The notes beneath the pieces are model-generated. The model had not been told where the DNA came from. It saw only the letters and a list, made by a program, of their open reading frames with translations, and did not search any database. Positions 44,592 to 56,170 of a DNA stretch of 64,000 bases are shown here, piece after piece; the stretch's first letter is position 1, and each line of letters opens with the position of its first letter. The stretch lies in NCBI GenBank assembly GCA_047967505.1, contig CM106541.1; one strand, given 5' to 3'. The translations under genes and the position numbers were made by a program. Origin of the DNA: Dipteris shenzhenensis. Lineage: Eukaryota > Polypodiophyta > Polypodiopsida > Gleicheniales.

Positions 44592-46073
44592 TCGGGTGAT
44601 CTAGCTGAGCGTGTATGAATGCTTGGAAGCTCAGCAGCTCTGTGGGAGGAAAGAGAAGCTCTGTGGGAAGCTTTGTTGGCGACTTTACTTGCATCCGAGT
44701 GTGCAGAGACCTTGGAGGAACCTTTGGAAAAGTCACTTTGGCTTTGCGAAGTGGTTTTGAGAGCTTGTTAAGTGTTTTCAAAGAAAAAAGTCGTTTTTTG
44801 AGCTTTTCCCTGTTCCGTTCGATGACAGAGACTCCGTATTAACTTGTAGAGGCAACTATTGCTTGCTTTTGGTGTCCACTTCACTTCAGGAGCTTGGAAA
44901 CACCTTCATTCTTGAATCTGGGATCATTTCATTGGATTTATGACTCACTGTGTCAGTTTTTGCCTTTTTTGCCCGGGTGTTGGAACTCAAGTTTGGAGCA
45001 ACCATTTGCAGATCTGTCAGTTCCGGTGGACTCATGAGGTACTCAAGTTTGGAGCAACCATTTGCAAATTTGTCAGTTCCGGTGGACTCAGGAGGTCCTA
45101 AAACTTCTATGTTGCTCATCATTCGCACTTCTGTGGAGTTTACAAACAGCTCTGTTTCCAAAAACGTTTTTTAGTCCGTGTGTTGGACCCAGTGATTGAG
45201 ACCACGATTTCCAAAACCATCTGTCCCATTGCGTTCCGGATGCCCAAAAACCCCTACCTGTCAGTTCTTGCGCAATTCGGTGGAGGATTTTCAGAGTTAT
45301 AGATCTCTGTGTGTTCGATTTCGTCTCTCTATTATGCATTTTTCATTCTAAGGTTTTGAAACCTTAGATTTATGCCACATGGCAGTGGATAAGTGTTGAC
45401 TCCCATTTCTCACTCATCGGTTGGGATTTTGGAGTTCTGGTAGAAGAGAGACATATGTAGATTTTCTTACTGATTCCGATTATGCAATGGCGCCCATGTT
45501 TTGAGGCATCTCAGGTTCTATTTTCAGTAGCAGTCATTACCGTGGGACTATGATTTCTTGAGCATACCTTATGCAAATCACTCTGGTTGCAGTTTGAGTA
45601 GTGTGCCTCATTTGTGGTGTGCATTGGGTTGCAGTGGATGATTTATAGGCCATTTGGATGTATTACGGTCCTTATTGGATGCGCTGATAGGCCCAAATTG
45701 CCTTGTGGGATGCTATTTTTTATGGATGCTTTGCACATGGATGTTATTTTATGCTGAGGGACAGCTTTGACACATTGCAGGTGATGCACTGATAGTGCTA
45801 TGCTCTCTTGGATGAGATATTATTGATGCATATGCCAGTGGGCGGTGTTTATGCATGAGTCATTTGGCACTTATTGGCATTTTCTTTTGGGCCAGATTTG
45901 CTCATATGGATGCATAGTATATGCACATGAGTCAGATGCATCTTTTGATGCTTTGAGCTTTGAGTTTTGGTGATATTTCACTCTATTGTGGCATACACAT
46001 TTGGGTGCACCTGGTATTTGGTGTGATTCTCTCTTGCAGGCACTAGCATTTGGGATTTTGTTTCATTTGCATC

Positions 46074-47936
46074 ATGGCATCCTCTTCCATGTCTGAAAAG
46101 GAGTTTTTCAGCATTAAAAAGTTTGATGGGACAAACTTTTCTTTGTGGAAAGAACAAATAAGGGATGTGCTAATTCAAAAGAAGCAGATTAAACCCTTGG
46201 CAGGGATTGAAGCTAAGCCTGCAAATGTGTCTGAAGATGATTGGAATGAGTTGGATGCATTAGCCAAGTCTACTATTAGACTTCATCTTGCAAAGTCAGT
46301 TTATTTCACAGTAGTAAATGAGCAGACTATGGAAGATTTGTGGAAGAAACTGTGTGCCACTTATGAGAAGGAAACTGCCTCTAATAAAGTTTACCTCATG
46401 AAGAGGTTGTTTGAGCTACAGATGAAGGAAGGGGTCTCCATTGCTTCTCACTTGAATGAATTCAATATTATTTTCAGCCAGCTTCAGGCTCAGAAGATGA
46501 ATTTTGATGTGGAGACTAAGGCAATATTTCTCTTATGTTCATTGCCATCCTCATGGGATACCTTCCGTACAGCTGTCAGTAACTCTGCACTTGGTGGAGT
46601 ACTGAAATTTGATGATGTTGTGGGTATCTTGTTGGCCGAGGAGATTAGACGGAAGTCTATGGACGGCAATAAGCAGGATGCAGCCTTAAATGTGCAAAGG
46701 GGCAGATCACAGTTTAGGGGGAAGTCCCAAGAAAGAGGGAAGTCTCGTAGCAAATCCAGGCTATAGAACATTGAGTGTTACCACTATTGCAAGAAGGGCC
46801 ATATGAAAAAGGATTGCTACAAGCTAAAAAGAGAGCAAAAGGATAAGAAAAAGAATGCAAATTGGGGTGCAAATCAAAAGGAAGAGAGTCTAAGGGAGGA
46901 CAAAGGAAAAGTGAAGATCGAGGAGATCAATGCAGTCACACATGATAGTGACAATGACGTTCTCTTCATGTCTAGTTTATTTGCCGAGTTGCTTACCACT
47001 TCAGATGATGCATATTCCCAGGATTGGATTTTGGATTTCGGTGCTTCATTCCATGTTACTCCCCATAGGGAATGGTTCTCCACTTATGACAGTGGAAAGA
47101 CAAGTTGTGTGCATCTTGGAAATGACTATGCATGTGACATAGTGGGAGCAGGTGACATAAAGTTTTCTTTTGCAAATGGGTCTGCATTTGTTTTGAAACA
47201 TGTGAGACATATGCCTAAGCTGACCAAGAGTCTTATTTCAGTGGGTTAGCTAGATGATGCTGGTTTTCATACCACTTTTGGCTTTCAGAGTTGGAAAATT
47301 CAGAAGGGCTCTATGCTTTTGGCCAGGGGTGCCAAGTGTGGGACTTTGTATCCCTTACATGTATCAGGGGTATTTGATCATGTTGTTGCAATAACCGAGT
47401 AGCCAAGCACTTCTTTGTGGCATTGCAGGTTGGGGCACATGAGCCAGAATGGAATGAAACTCTTATGCCGTTTGGGTTATGTACCGCATTTGAGTTTCTC
47501 TGATTTTGAATTTTGTGAGCAATGTCTCTATGGGAAGCAGACTAAATCAGCCCATAAAAGAAGGGGAAAGAAAGATTTTGAAATGCTTGATTTGGTGCAT
47601 TCAGACGTATGTTGTCCCATGCCTACACGGTCATTAGGCGGGGCTGAATACTATGTGAGATTCATTGATGATGCAACTAGGAAAGTGTGGGCTTATGCTA
47701 TAGCCCGGAAGAGTGATGTGTTCCAGGTATTTCAGAAATGGCTGGCCTTGGTTGAGAATCAGTCAGGTAGAACGCTTAAATGCCTACTAACTGACAATGG
47801 TGGAGAGTATCTCTCTCATGACTTTCAGTATTTCTGTGATACATGTGGGATTAAGAGGGAGCTCACATCCCCTCGTACTCCAGAGCAAAATCCAGTTGCA
47901 GAAAAGATGAACCGTACCATTCTATGTGATCAATAG
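46074..47936 (+). pseudogene. Copia gag-protease-integrase ORF, broken
   Basis: Gag starts MASSSMSEKEFFSIKKFDGT and contains the FDGTNFSLWKEQI and LWKKLCATYEKET motifs of the plant Copia gag family. Stops: TAG 46764-46766, TAG 47247-47249, TAG about 47399. The zinc knuckle is CYHYCKKGHMKKDC, with Cys displaced by one residue from CX2CX4HX4C. The protease core reads WILDFGASFHVT where DSGA is expected. The GAG-pre-integrase SLWHCRLGHMS and integrase core (LVHSDVCCPMP, YYVRFIDDATRKVWAY, LLTDNGGEYLS, SPRTPEQNPVAEKMNRT) are well preserved, including D, D and E. Just after MNRTI the frame is lost through a deletion of roughly 25-30 codons; it resumes at VINRSPSKNLDGGIPEE. Confidence 0.9.
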
Positions 47937-50069
47937 ATCACCTAGTAAGAATTTGGATGGTGGTATTCCTGAAGAGGCATGGAGTGGCAAGAAGCCCTCT
48001 TACTCTCATTTGCGTATATTTGGGTGTGAGGCATATGCACATGTGCCGAAAGAGCTTCGAAAGAAGCTAGATCCTATGTCTAGGAAATGCATCTTTTTGG
48101 GTTATGGTGAAAGTGGAGAGATGGGCTATCGTCTCTGGGATCCAGAAGCAAAGAAGATCATATGCAGCCATGATGGAGTCTTCAATGAGAAGAAGATGCA
48201 TAAGGCACCCATGAGGGATGTGGAAATGAGGAGAATCACTTTCCAAGATGTGAATCCACCGGCATATGTTGATAGACAACAAGCTGTCCATGCACCAAAT
48301 GTGCAAGAAATGGTACCACCAAGTACTCCCACAGGTATACAATCAAGGGTAGATGATGGATCATTTATTGGTGGAAATGATGAGCCAAATGTGGCTGATA
48401 TGCAGATGGGACAGTAAGCTAAAATGCCCTTGAGAAGATCATCTATAGTGCCTAGACCACCTGATAGGTTTGTTCCAGTGGTAGACTATGTGATGCTTAC
48501 TGATTGCGGGGAGCCTTCTTGCGAGGCTATGATGCGCGAGGATCAACGCAAGTGGGAGTATGCTATGCAATCAGAGATGAGTTCACTTATGAAGAATAAG
48601 ACTTGGGACTTGGTTTCTTTGCCACATGGAAAGAAAGCATTGCCATGTAAATGGGTCTACAAAATGAAGGTCACAGGTGATGATGTGCATAGGTACAAGG
48701 CCCGTTTGGTTGCTAAAGGGTTCAAGCAAGAGAAGGGTGTGGACTTTGATGAGATATTCTCTCCGGTTGTGAAGATGACCACACTTAGATGCATGCTTGG
48801 ACTAGTGGCAGTAGAGGATATGGAGCTTATGCAGATGGATGTTAAGACAGCTTTCTTGCATGGGGATTTGCATGAGGAAATTTACATGGTGCAGCCGGAA
48901 GGCTTTGAAGAAAAGGGCAAAGAGCATTTAGTTTGCAAGCTGAAGAAGAGTCTCTATGGTCTTAAGCAAGCACCTAGAGAATGATATCAGAAGTTTGATG
49001 CTTTCATTCGGTCCCAAGGTTTTAGAAGGAGTGACATTGATCACTGCCTCTACACTAAAAGGGCTAAGGATAATAGCCTGATAATCTTGGCACTATATGT
49101 GGATGATATGCTATTGGCTAGCAAGAATACTTATGAGCTAGATGCATTAAAGGCCAAGTTGCACGAGGCCTTTGATATGAAGGATTTGGGATTTGCAGGT
49201 CATATTCTTGGTATGCGCATCACGCGTGATTGGAGTAGGAAACTCCTTTGGCTTTCACAAAAAGAGTATGTTACAAAAGTATTGCAGCGTTTCAATATGG
49301 AGGGGGGGAAGGCAGTGAGTACTCCATTGCCTCCATATGTGAAACTGAGTCATACAGATAGTCCCAAATCAGATGAGGAGAAGGCCATGATGGCCAAGGT
49401 TCCTTATGCATCAGCAGTTGGGAGTCTTATGTATGCTATGATAGCTACTAGACTAGACATTGCATTTGCAGTGGGACTTGTTAGCCGGTATATGGCTAAT
49501 CTAGGAAAGAGGCATTGGGAGGCAGTTAAGTGCATCATGAGGTACATGAAGGGTACCAAGGAGATGTGCATCTGCTTTGGTAGAGGAGACATGCGTGTAC
49601 TTGGGTACACAGATTCAGACTATGCAGGGCATGTGGATAAGGGCATGTGGATAGTAGGAGATCCACTTCCGGTTATGTGTTCACCTTTGCAGGTGGTGCA
49701 GTGTCGTGGATGTCTCGCGCACAGAAGTGCGTTGCTTTGTGTACCACAGAGGCTGAGTATGTTGCAGCCACAAAGGGTTGCAAGGAGGCTATATGGCTTG
49801 ATCGGCTAGTGGGAGATTTGGGGATTCATACAGGTGTACCGACATTGCATAGTGATTCCATGAGTGCTATTCAGCTAGCACGGAATCCGGTCTTTCATGC
49901 AAAGACCAAACACATTGAGGTCACGTACCATTTTATCAGGGAGGTACTTGAGGACAAGCGCATAGAGCTTGTCAAGGTTCATACATATGATAACCCTGCA
50001 GATATGCTGACGAAGAGTCTACCTAGTCAGCGGTTTGAGTATTGTTGTGCATTGATGGGCATTGCATAG
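47923..50069 (+). pseudogene. Copia RT-RNase H ORF, broken
   Basis: Integrase C-terminal HLRIFGCEAYAHVPKELRKK leads, after TAA at 48415-48417, to RT: NKTWDLVSLPHGKKALPCKW, KARLVAKGFKQEKGVDFDEI, LMQMDVKTAFLHGDL, KLKKSLYGLKQAPRE. A TGA at 48982-48984 stands where Trp (QAPR.WY) is expected. ILALYVDDMLLASKN carries the catalytic YVDD. RNase H (VLGYTDSDYAG, TEAEYVAATKGCKEAIWL, HIEVTYHFIRE, NPADMLTKSL) ends with TAG at 50067-50069. A 14-bp tandem duplication GGGCATGTGGATA(A/G) at 49627-49654 splits RNase H into two frames. Confidence 0.92.
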
Positions 50070-50122
50070 TATGCTCACTGGTTGTTCTCCCTTAAAGGCA
50101 AATTGTCCTTTAAGTGGGAGGT

Positions 50123-50299
50123 TATGGGGATTAAAGGTCATTGTGCCTTTACCTCGGTTATGTACAATACTCAAACACATATATAAATGAATGAAAAAGA
50201 AGATTAGGGTGGTTCTGCACCCACCAAAACTTGTGTGGCTCTCTCTCTCTCTCCCTCTCTCTCCCTCTTCCGTTCTTGCTTCCGTTGAGAGCACTCTCA
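50123..50299 (+). mobile_element. Copia 3' LTR
   Basis: 177 bp, TATGGGGATT...GCACTCTCA, preceded by the polypurine tract TAAGTGGGAGG and followed by target duplication GTAAA (50300-50304). The terminal TG has become TA. Confidence 0.96.
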
Positions 50300-50312
50300 G
50301 TAAATACATGAC

Positions 50313-53170
50313 CTTCGTTTCTTTTTTTTATTTTTTTATTTATTTTCTTTTTACGATGGTCAATTCTGCAAAATAAGACCAGTTACAAAAAGTGGCCATC
50401 ACAAAGGGGCTAGTGCCCGTGGCCTACCCTGCTAAAGCAATAAAAGAGCATCACCGCAACAAGCTAGCAACATCCTGAAGGATACAACCCACTAGCTGGT
50501 ATTTCTTAGTAGCCAATATGCCCACACACTGCACATTCTCCTTTTATTCAACAGTAGACGTAGCCTCTACGTTAGACATAGAGACCCCCTAAACAACAGC
50601 CGATTCCTTACGGACCAGATTGCCATTAACAGTGAAGCTCGCAAGAATGGCCAACATCACATTAGCCTCGAGGGGAACCGGACTGATCCCCCAACAAGGC
50701 AGGGTGCCAGTTTGCACCCAAAGAAAAGCCATCCTTCAACCCCGCCATATGAATAGCAGACTCCATCTTCCTCCACAACTCACGTACTACAAAACAACCC
50801 CAAAATAAGTGACGGATCTTTTCCTACGCGTGTCCACATAGTGGGCATAAAGGGTTCAGTTGCATCCATCTAGCTAATCCACCTCTGACAGGGAGCCAAC
50901 CATGCATAATCTTCCACAGGTTGAATTTAAACTTCCTCGAGAGAGCACTCTTCCAGATTTCAACAGCCCTCGCTCTCCACTAGGACTGCAACCTGCGGAT
51001 TTTCCACAATGTGTTGAGGTCGTGAGTACACCTGCCTATTCAAGAGCTCTCGGTAACATACCCTAGCTGAAATCTTTGATAAACTATTTTTCCAACCATC
51101 CAGTGATTTTCCCACCATTGATGGGAAGGGCAAGACTTGGAAGGCCAAGATTGAGGCAAAGCAGTCACTATACTAGAAAGATAATGAGCTTACCATCCAG
51201 TGATTTTCCCACCATTGATGGGAAGGGCAAGAGTTACAAGGCTAGGATTGAGGCAAAGCAGCCACTATACTAGAAAGATAATGAGCTTCTGATGGAGTGA
51301 GACCGATCTCTTGCACCACACTGCATAATGGCTTCCAAAGGGCCTGACTGACATCCTAAAGGTTGATCCAACATCTCACACCTTTTCTATATAGATCCCT
51401 AGATCTTTGGATGTCAACCACTGCTAACAGCTTCCCTTCTATTGCTGTTGCTAAGCCCCACCGAATACTAACAGGCTGGAATCCCCTCTCAGCCCCCATC
51501 TCGTCCCTTCCATTACACGATAGGCATGCAAGACTTCCAGGCGTCCACCAATCCTGCCACAAGGTGAGAGCCTCAGATTTTTCAGTGGGAACCATGACAT
51601 TAATTTGTCATACTAAGAAAGGTTAACCCAGGTTTCGGTTCTAATCCCACTCACTTTTGCCACGAAGTTTGGACCACCTCGGACCATGGAGCCGAACCTC
51701 TAAGAAGCTTAGGCAGCCATTTAGCAATGAAAGACAGATTTCTAAGTGAAATATCAGGAAGCGCTAGGCCACCAGCACTTTTTGGAGCCTTCAACAAATT
51801 CCATGGAATATAGTGCAACCTTCTCACCCTGGCATCCTCCGACCATAAGAAGGCCCTCAGCATTTTCTCAATTTCTAGCCAATGAGAGGTCCTAAATCTC
51901 CAAACTGACGCCACATAAATGGTAGAGGCAGCCAACACATGTTTTACCAGAAGGGATCTAGCATTCCACCCCAATTGAACCCCACTCCACATCTGAAGCT
52001 TCAGCTTAATCCTATCCTTCACTCAATTGAACCGTTGACGCAAAGAGAGACCAATCCCCAAAGGAGCTCCCAGGTACCGAACAATTTTCCCTTTAGGGAT
52101 CCACTTTATTGGAAGAGTAGTGGCCCAGTCTGGCAAATCACCAAAGGGGACATGTAGCGCATACGTCTTATTTAGACTGCATACCAACCCCGAGGCCACA
52201 CAAAAGCATTGTACGATCTGCAGTAAACAGTCCATACTCTGCTTGGATTCTTTCCCAAAGCTCAACAGATCATCTCCAAACATTTGCATACTAAATTGTT
52301 TCCCAGAAGGCAATTTGACTCTCCTCATCCTCCCCAAATCTATCAACTGTTTTATAGCACAAATCAGATGTACCGTACAAACAGCAAAGAGCAATGGAGC
52401 CAAGGGGCACCCTTGACGGATAGATCTACAAAGCTCGAACCTGCCCACCACACCACCATTGATACACAAGATAGCTTAGGCATTTCCAAAGAGCGTACCA
52501 ACTTTTTTGACCAATTCAGTACCAAACCCCAAATGATTAAGAACCACTTTGATAAACTTCCACGAAATCCAATCATACGCCTTGTCAAAATCCACACCCA
52601 AAGCCATACATTTCTGACTAGAGGACACCACATAATCCAGCACCGAGGAAACATTAAGAATATTTTCTAAGATATCATGGCCTTTAATGAAACCATTCTA
52701 TTCTTTATCCACAATAATCTGCATGCACACAGTCTGCACCCTAATAGCTAGAGCTTTTGCAATTAACTTATAGGAGACATTGAGCATAGTAATTGGCCTC
52801 CAATCACCAACTCTTAGCTTGTCCAAGGGGAACAGCTTCAAAAGCCCAGCGTTCATGTCCTTAGAAAGAGTACCCCTCTCTACCGAGGCATTAGCCATAT
52901 TGACAAAGTCCCATTTCAAAAGATCCCAAAAATGCCTAACCAACTCAACCAAGAATCCGCCAAGACCGAGAGACTTGTCCTTCTTAATTTCTCTCAAGGC
53001 ATCCTCAAATTCTTGAAGAGTGAAAGGACGAGCTAAACTGGCTCTCTAATCATCTGACACTCTCACCCTAACCGAGGCCAAAATCCTATCTAATTTCTCT
53101 TTCCAATCCCTCTCCTCGGTTGGTTTGGCCCGACCTATTGCAACAAGTTCTTTTGGAAAACTCCAGCCAC
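50313..53170 (-). mobile_element. LINE, 5'-truncated, minus strand
   Basis: Minus-strand order from the 5' side: RT fingers (FEDALREIKKDKSLGLGGFL near 53000, DWRPITMLNVSYKLIAKALA near 52790); palm VDFDKAYDWISWKFI (about 52560-52600, first Asp); SIRQGCPLAPLLFAV (about 52395-52425); MFGDDLLSFG (about 52265-52285, catalytic DD); thumb ARSLLVKHVLAASTIYVA (about 51910-51970); zf-RVT FKFNLWKIMHGWLPVRGGLA with LCPLCGHAW (50810-50945). The A-rich 3' tail corresponds to T-rich 50313-50352. The endonuclease is missing beyond 53170, so the insertion is 5' truncated. Several stops and shifts occur. A 97-bp internal duplication lies at 51096-51289. Confidence 0.92.
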
Positions 53171-53793
53171 TTGCCAAAAGCCAGTTACCAAATTATCACT
53201 TTCATCTTGATTCGAGGCTTGGTGCTCTTTGGTGTGTGAAAGTACTCGATTTTGTAGTTTCAAGATCGATTGAATAAGGAAATTTGAAGGATGGCAATGA
53301 AGGCTCGATTAAATGAAGAATATAAAGTAAAGTCAAATTCAATGTATGAGGGCACAAATTCAATCCTTACCATTCTTAGATAGAAGAAAAGGAACCTATA
53401 AAATTGTATGGCAAGAAAAGATTAAATGTATGTGTATCAATGTACATGTCGCATCAAAGAAAATTGCTTGCTCAACACAATACATGCAAGAAATCATGTA
53501 TTCTCCCAATAAATATATAATGAAAAAATAACTCCATTACATAGGCATAGCCTAAATCTATCCATTCCATAGTTATTAGTACCCAAAAATATGGTTTTGC
53601 ATCCATTCCATGTCCATATACATGTAGCATGAAACAAAAAGTAGAAGCCATCAAAGAGTAGAAACAAGTTTAAGGGTCATTCATTAAGGTTACATGTTGT
53701 ATCAAACATTTTCAATAAACTTTGACAACTCATGTAATGGAAGACCTATTTCGTGGATGATTCTTTTTCAAATTAGTTCCTAGCTCATGGATC
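53171..53793. other. Unassigned sequence between LINE and LTR
   Basis: AT-rich, no recognised feature. Confidence 0.55.
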
Positions 53794-54151
53794 TGTTGAG
53801 ATATCGAGCTCCACTCGTGATATGCCAGGGTGACTGTTGTGCATTTATGTCACCGACTTGTTAGCTGAAGATGTGATTGGTACACCGCCCATGAATAATA
53901 GCTGGATGATAGCTATCTTAATGTACTCTAGTTAGTGGGTTAGTTAGTATGCCACCTAGGCTAGCTGAGTTTGGTTAGAGACCCACATATAAAGTTCATC
54001 TATTCCTTTTGTACTAAGAGAGAGTTCTTTTGGCTTTCACAACTAAGAAGAGGAAAACTGTATTTAGCCTCCACCTTTGTGTGCATTCCCCCATTGTGTA
54101 TGTGAGAAAGCTGCAAGTGAGACTCCTTACTTCCCTCCCACTCTCTTCACA
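53794..54151 (+). mobile_element. Copia-type 5' LTR, second family
   Basis: 358 bp, TGTTGAGATA...CTCTTCACA, with a TATA-like ACATATAAAG at about 53983-53992. It is followed immediately by primer-binding site TGATATTAGAGCTCGG (54152-54167), two transitions from the initiator-Met complement. No matching 3' LTR lies in the window. Confidence 0.85.
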
Positions 54152-54680
54152 TGATATTAGAGCTCGGTTTGTGGTAAGGAGCTCAAGAAAGCAAACCAAG
54201 TTCGTGGTGTCTTGGTAAGAGGATCAGTTTTGCTTTCCTTTTTCGAGTTTGGGAGAAAATCTCTACAGGTAGCACAGCCGGAAAGTGCAAGAGTGCACTG
54301 TCTTAGATTGGGACGCCCTTCGTGGTGTGGCGAGAGGGTAGTATATGCCCTTCGTGGTGTGACATTATTTTTTTGATTCGAGGCCATTTCGAGGCCCGTT
54401 TTGGTAGCGAAAGTTTTCTGTAAGCACTCAGAAAGGTGCCCTGTTTTTGCTGTGCAACCACTGTTCTGCAAGTCGGTGAAAAGTTGCCGCAGAAATTGCA
54501 TCGTATGCTTATGCGTAGAGATATTGAGAGTGAAAGAATCATTCTTATTACCTGTTAATGCAAAATCGTCACTAGGAAGTGACTGTGTGGTCGAATACCA
54601 CTTTCGTCAGTTTTGCAGATTTGCCCTTGTGAGGCAGTTGTGCTTTTTACAGTGACAAAATATTTTTGCAGTGTTCTGTA

Positions 54681-55215
54681 ATGGCGTCTGATGCTCTTTC
54701 ACAAATAGTCACTGAAAAGCTTGACAAGAACAACTTCCCAGCATGGAAGTTTAGAATGACGAATTTCCTTAAGGAAAAAGGCTATTGGGAGTTTGTTACT
54801 AGAGCTGGCAGTTATTCCTAATGTTCCCAATCAACAGGAGTTACAGGCATTTAAAGGCTAGCATGAGAGAGCTAGGAAAGTTATGTACTGGCTGTCTATC
54901 AGTATTTCAGATTCTATGATTGTGCATATTCAGATGCAAGCACATCGAAGGAGGCATGGGATACTTTGACAAAAATATATAACACAAATACACAAGCCAA
55001 GAAAATGCAGCTCAAGCAAGAGTTGCATAATGTGCAGAGAGAAGTATGAGCATCAATGACTACCACATGAAAGTGAAGAAGATTACAGTTGCACTTGCTT
55101 CCATTGGATTGCCAGTGGAAGATGATGATTTAGTTTAAAATGTTGCAGCATAATACCTTTCTCTGTTTTTCACATAAAGTGAGAAATCTACCATGGAAAT
55201 CTGAATGCCAATATT
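54681..55215 (+). pseudogene. Copia gag fragment
   Basis: It starts MASDALSQIVTEKLDKNNFP, then AWKFRMTNFLKEKGYWEFV, a typical Copia gag N-terminus. After a frameshift near 54810 it continues SKEAWDTLTKIYNTNTQAKK and MQLKQELHNVQREV (54945-55045), then NDYHMKVKKITVALASIGLP-like sequence. Similarity fades after about 55140. The pol region is absent, so this is a 5' fragment of the element whose LTR lies at 53794. Confidence 0.85.
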
Positions 55216-55489
55216 TGGGAAATTATTTTCACACCTCCATGAAGATGTTTTTCCTTCATTCTTCATTCTTCTACCTGTCATTTCTATTACAACATTAGTT
55301 TCTTGTGCCACATTTAGCAGTTAAAAGGATCCTTAGATTTTTCAAGTTATTGTCTCCTAAGATCTTTGACCCTAGACCTTACCCAATACTTTCTTGACAA
55401 AATCAAGGCATATTGAGATCATTGGAGTAGAGCATTTGGCATGTTAGTGATATAAACAAATTTCCTTCTTTTGGTTGTCAATGGATGGC
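55216..55489. other. Unassigned sequence
   Basis: Nothing recognised between the gag fragment and block X. Confidence 0.5.
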
Positions 55490-56170
55490 CAACTCCCATG
55501 AATTAATTTTGTGGGGATTGTTGTAGGTATACAACATCTATCTTTTACTCCGTACTCGTATTAATGTGTATAGTCTTTAATAAGACATGTCTTTGCAATT
55601 TACATTTCCCACTCAAGCTAGAAATATATTTTGAGTTGAAATCTTCACTAAAAATTTCTCCCCCACTCCAAAAGTCCTAGCATTCCACTAAGCAAGCCAA
55701 GTTTGTCTCCTTTGGATGTCCTCTATTGCATGTCGCCCAATGTCCACCAATGTGCCTCTTACATTCTTCATGTGTTACCTCAAGGAAAAGTGCATTTTCC
55801 CATTTGTTGACACAACCATTGCTGTGTTATATTTTTTTCTCAATGGCAAGTACATGACCTTACTATCTCTACAACAACAATGTCAAGTTAATAATTGTAC
55901 ACCCTATTGCAATGGTAAATATAGGACTTGTAGACGCTTCAATTGCTCGATTATTCTTTTATCACAATAGTAAATACATGGCCTTTTTCTACAACAACAA
56001 TGTCCAATTAACAATTGTACACCCCGGCGCAATGGTAAATATAAGACCTTTCTTTCTCAACAACAATGTATAATTAACAATTGTAAACCCTATTGTGTCA
56101 TAATTTTCTCCCAATGGCAAATACATGACCTTAGTTTCTTTACAACAACAATGTAAAGTCATAATTGTAC
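55490..56170. repeat. Dispersed block X, copy 2, with minisatellite
   Basis: It corresponds to 43877-44400, with more minisatellite units: ACAACAACAATG(T) at about 55869, 56002, 56059 and 56144, each followed by (A/T)AACAATTGTA or a variant and CAATGG(T/C)AAATA. No LINE tail is attached in this copy, in contrast to 43440 and 50305. Confidence 0.85.

Larger units (their letters stand above)
44401..50299 (+). mobile_element. Complete but decayed Ty1/Copia retrotransposon
   Basis: The element is 5899 bp with two 177-bp LTRs, GTAAA target duplication, primer-binding site and polypurine tract (TAAGTGGGAGG, 50111-50121). An unusually long leader (about 1.48 kb, with a 56-bp tandem duplication at 44985-45096) precedes gag. 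Domain order gag, protease, integrase, RT, RNase H identifies Ty1/Copia. LTR identity is 171/177 (96.6%), so insertion is fairly recent. Five in-frame stops, an integrase deletion and a 14-bp duplication in RNase H make it non-autonomous. It inserted into block X next to LINE 3' sequence. Confidence 0.97.
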
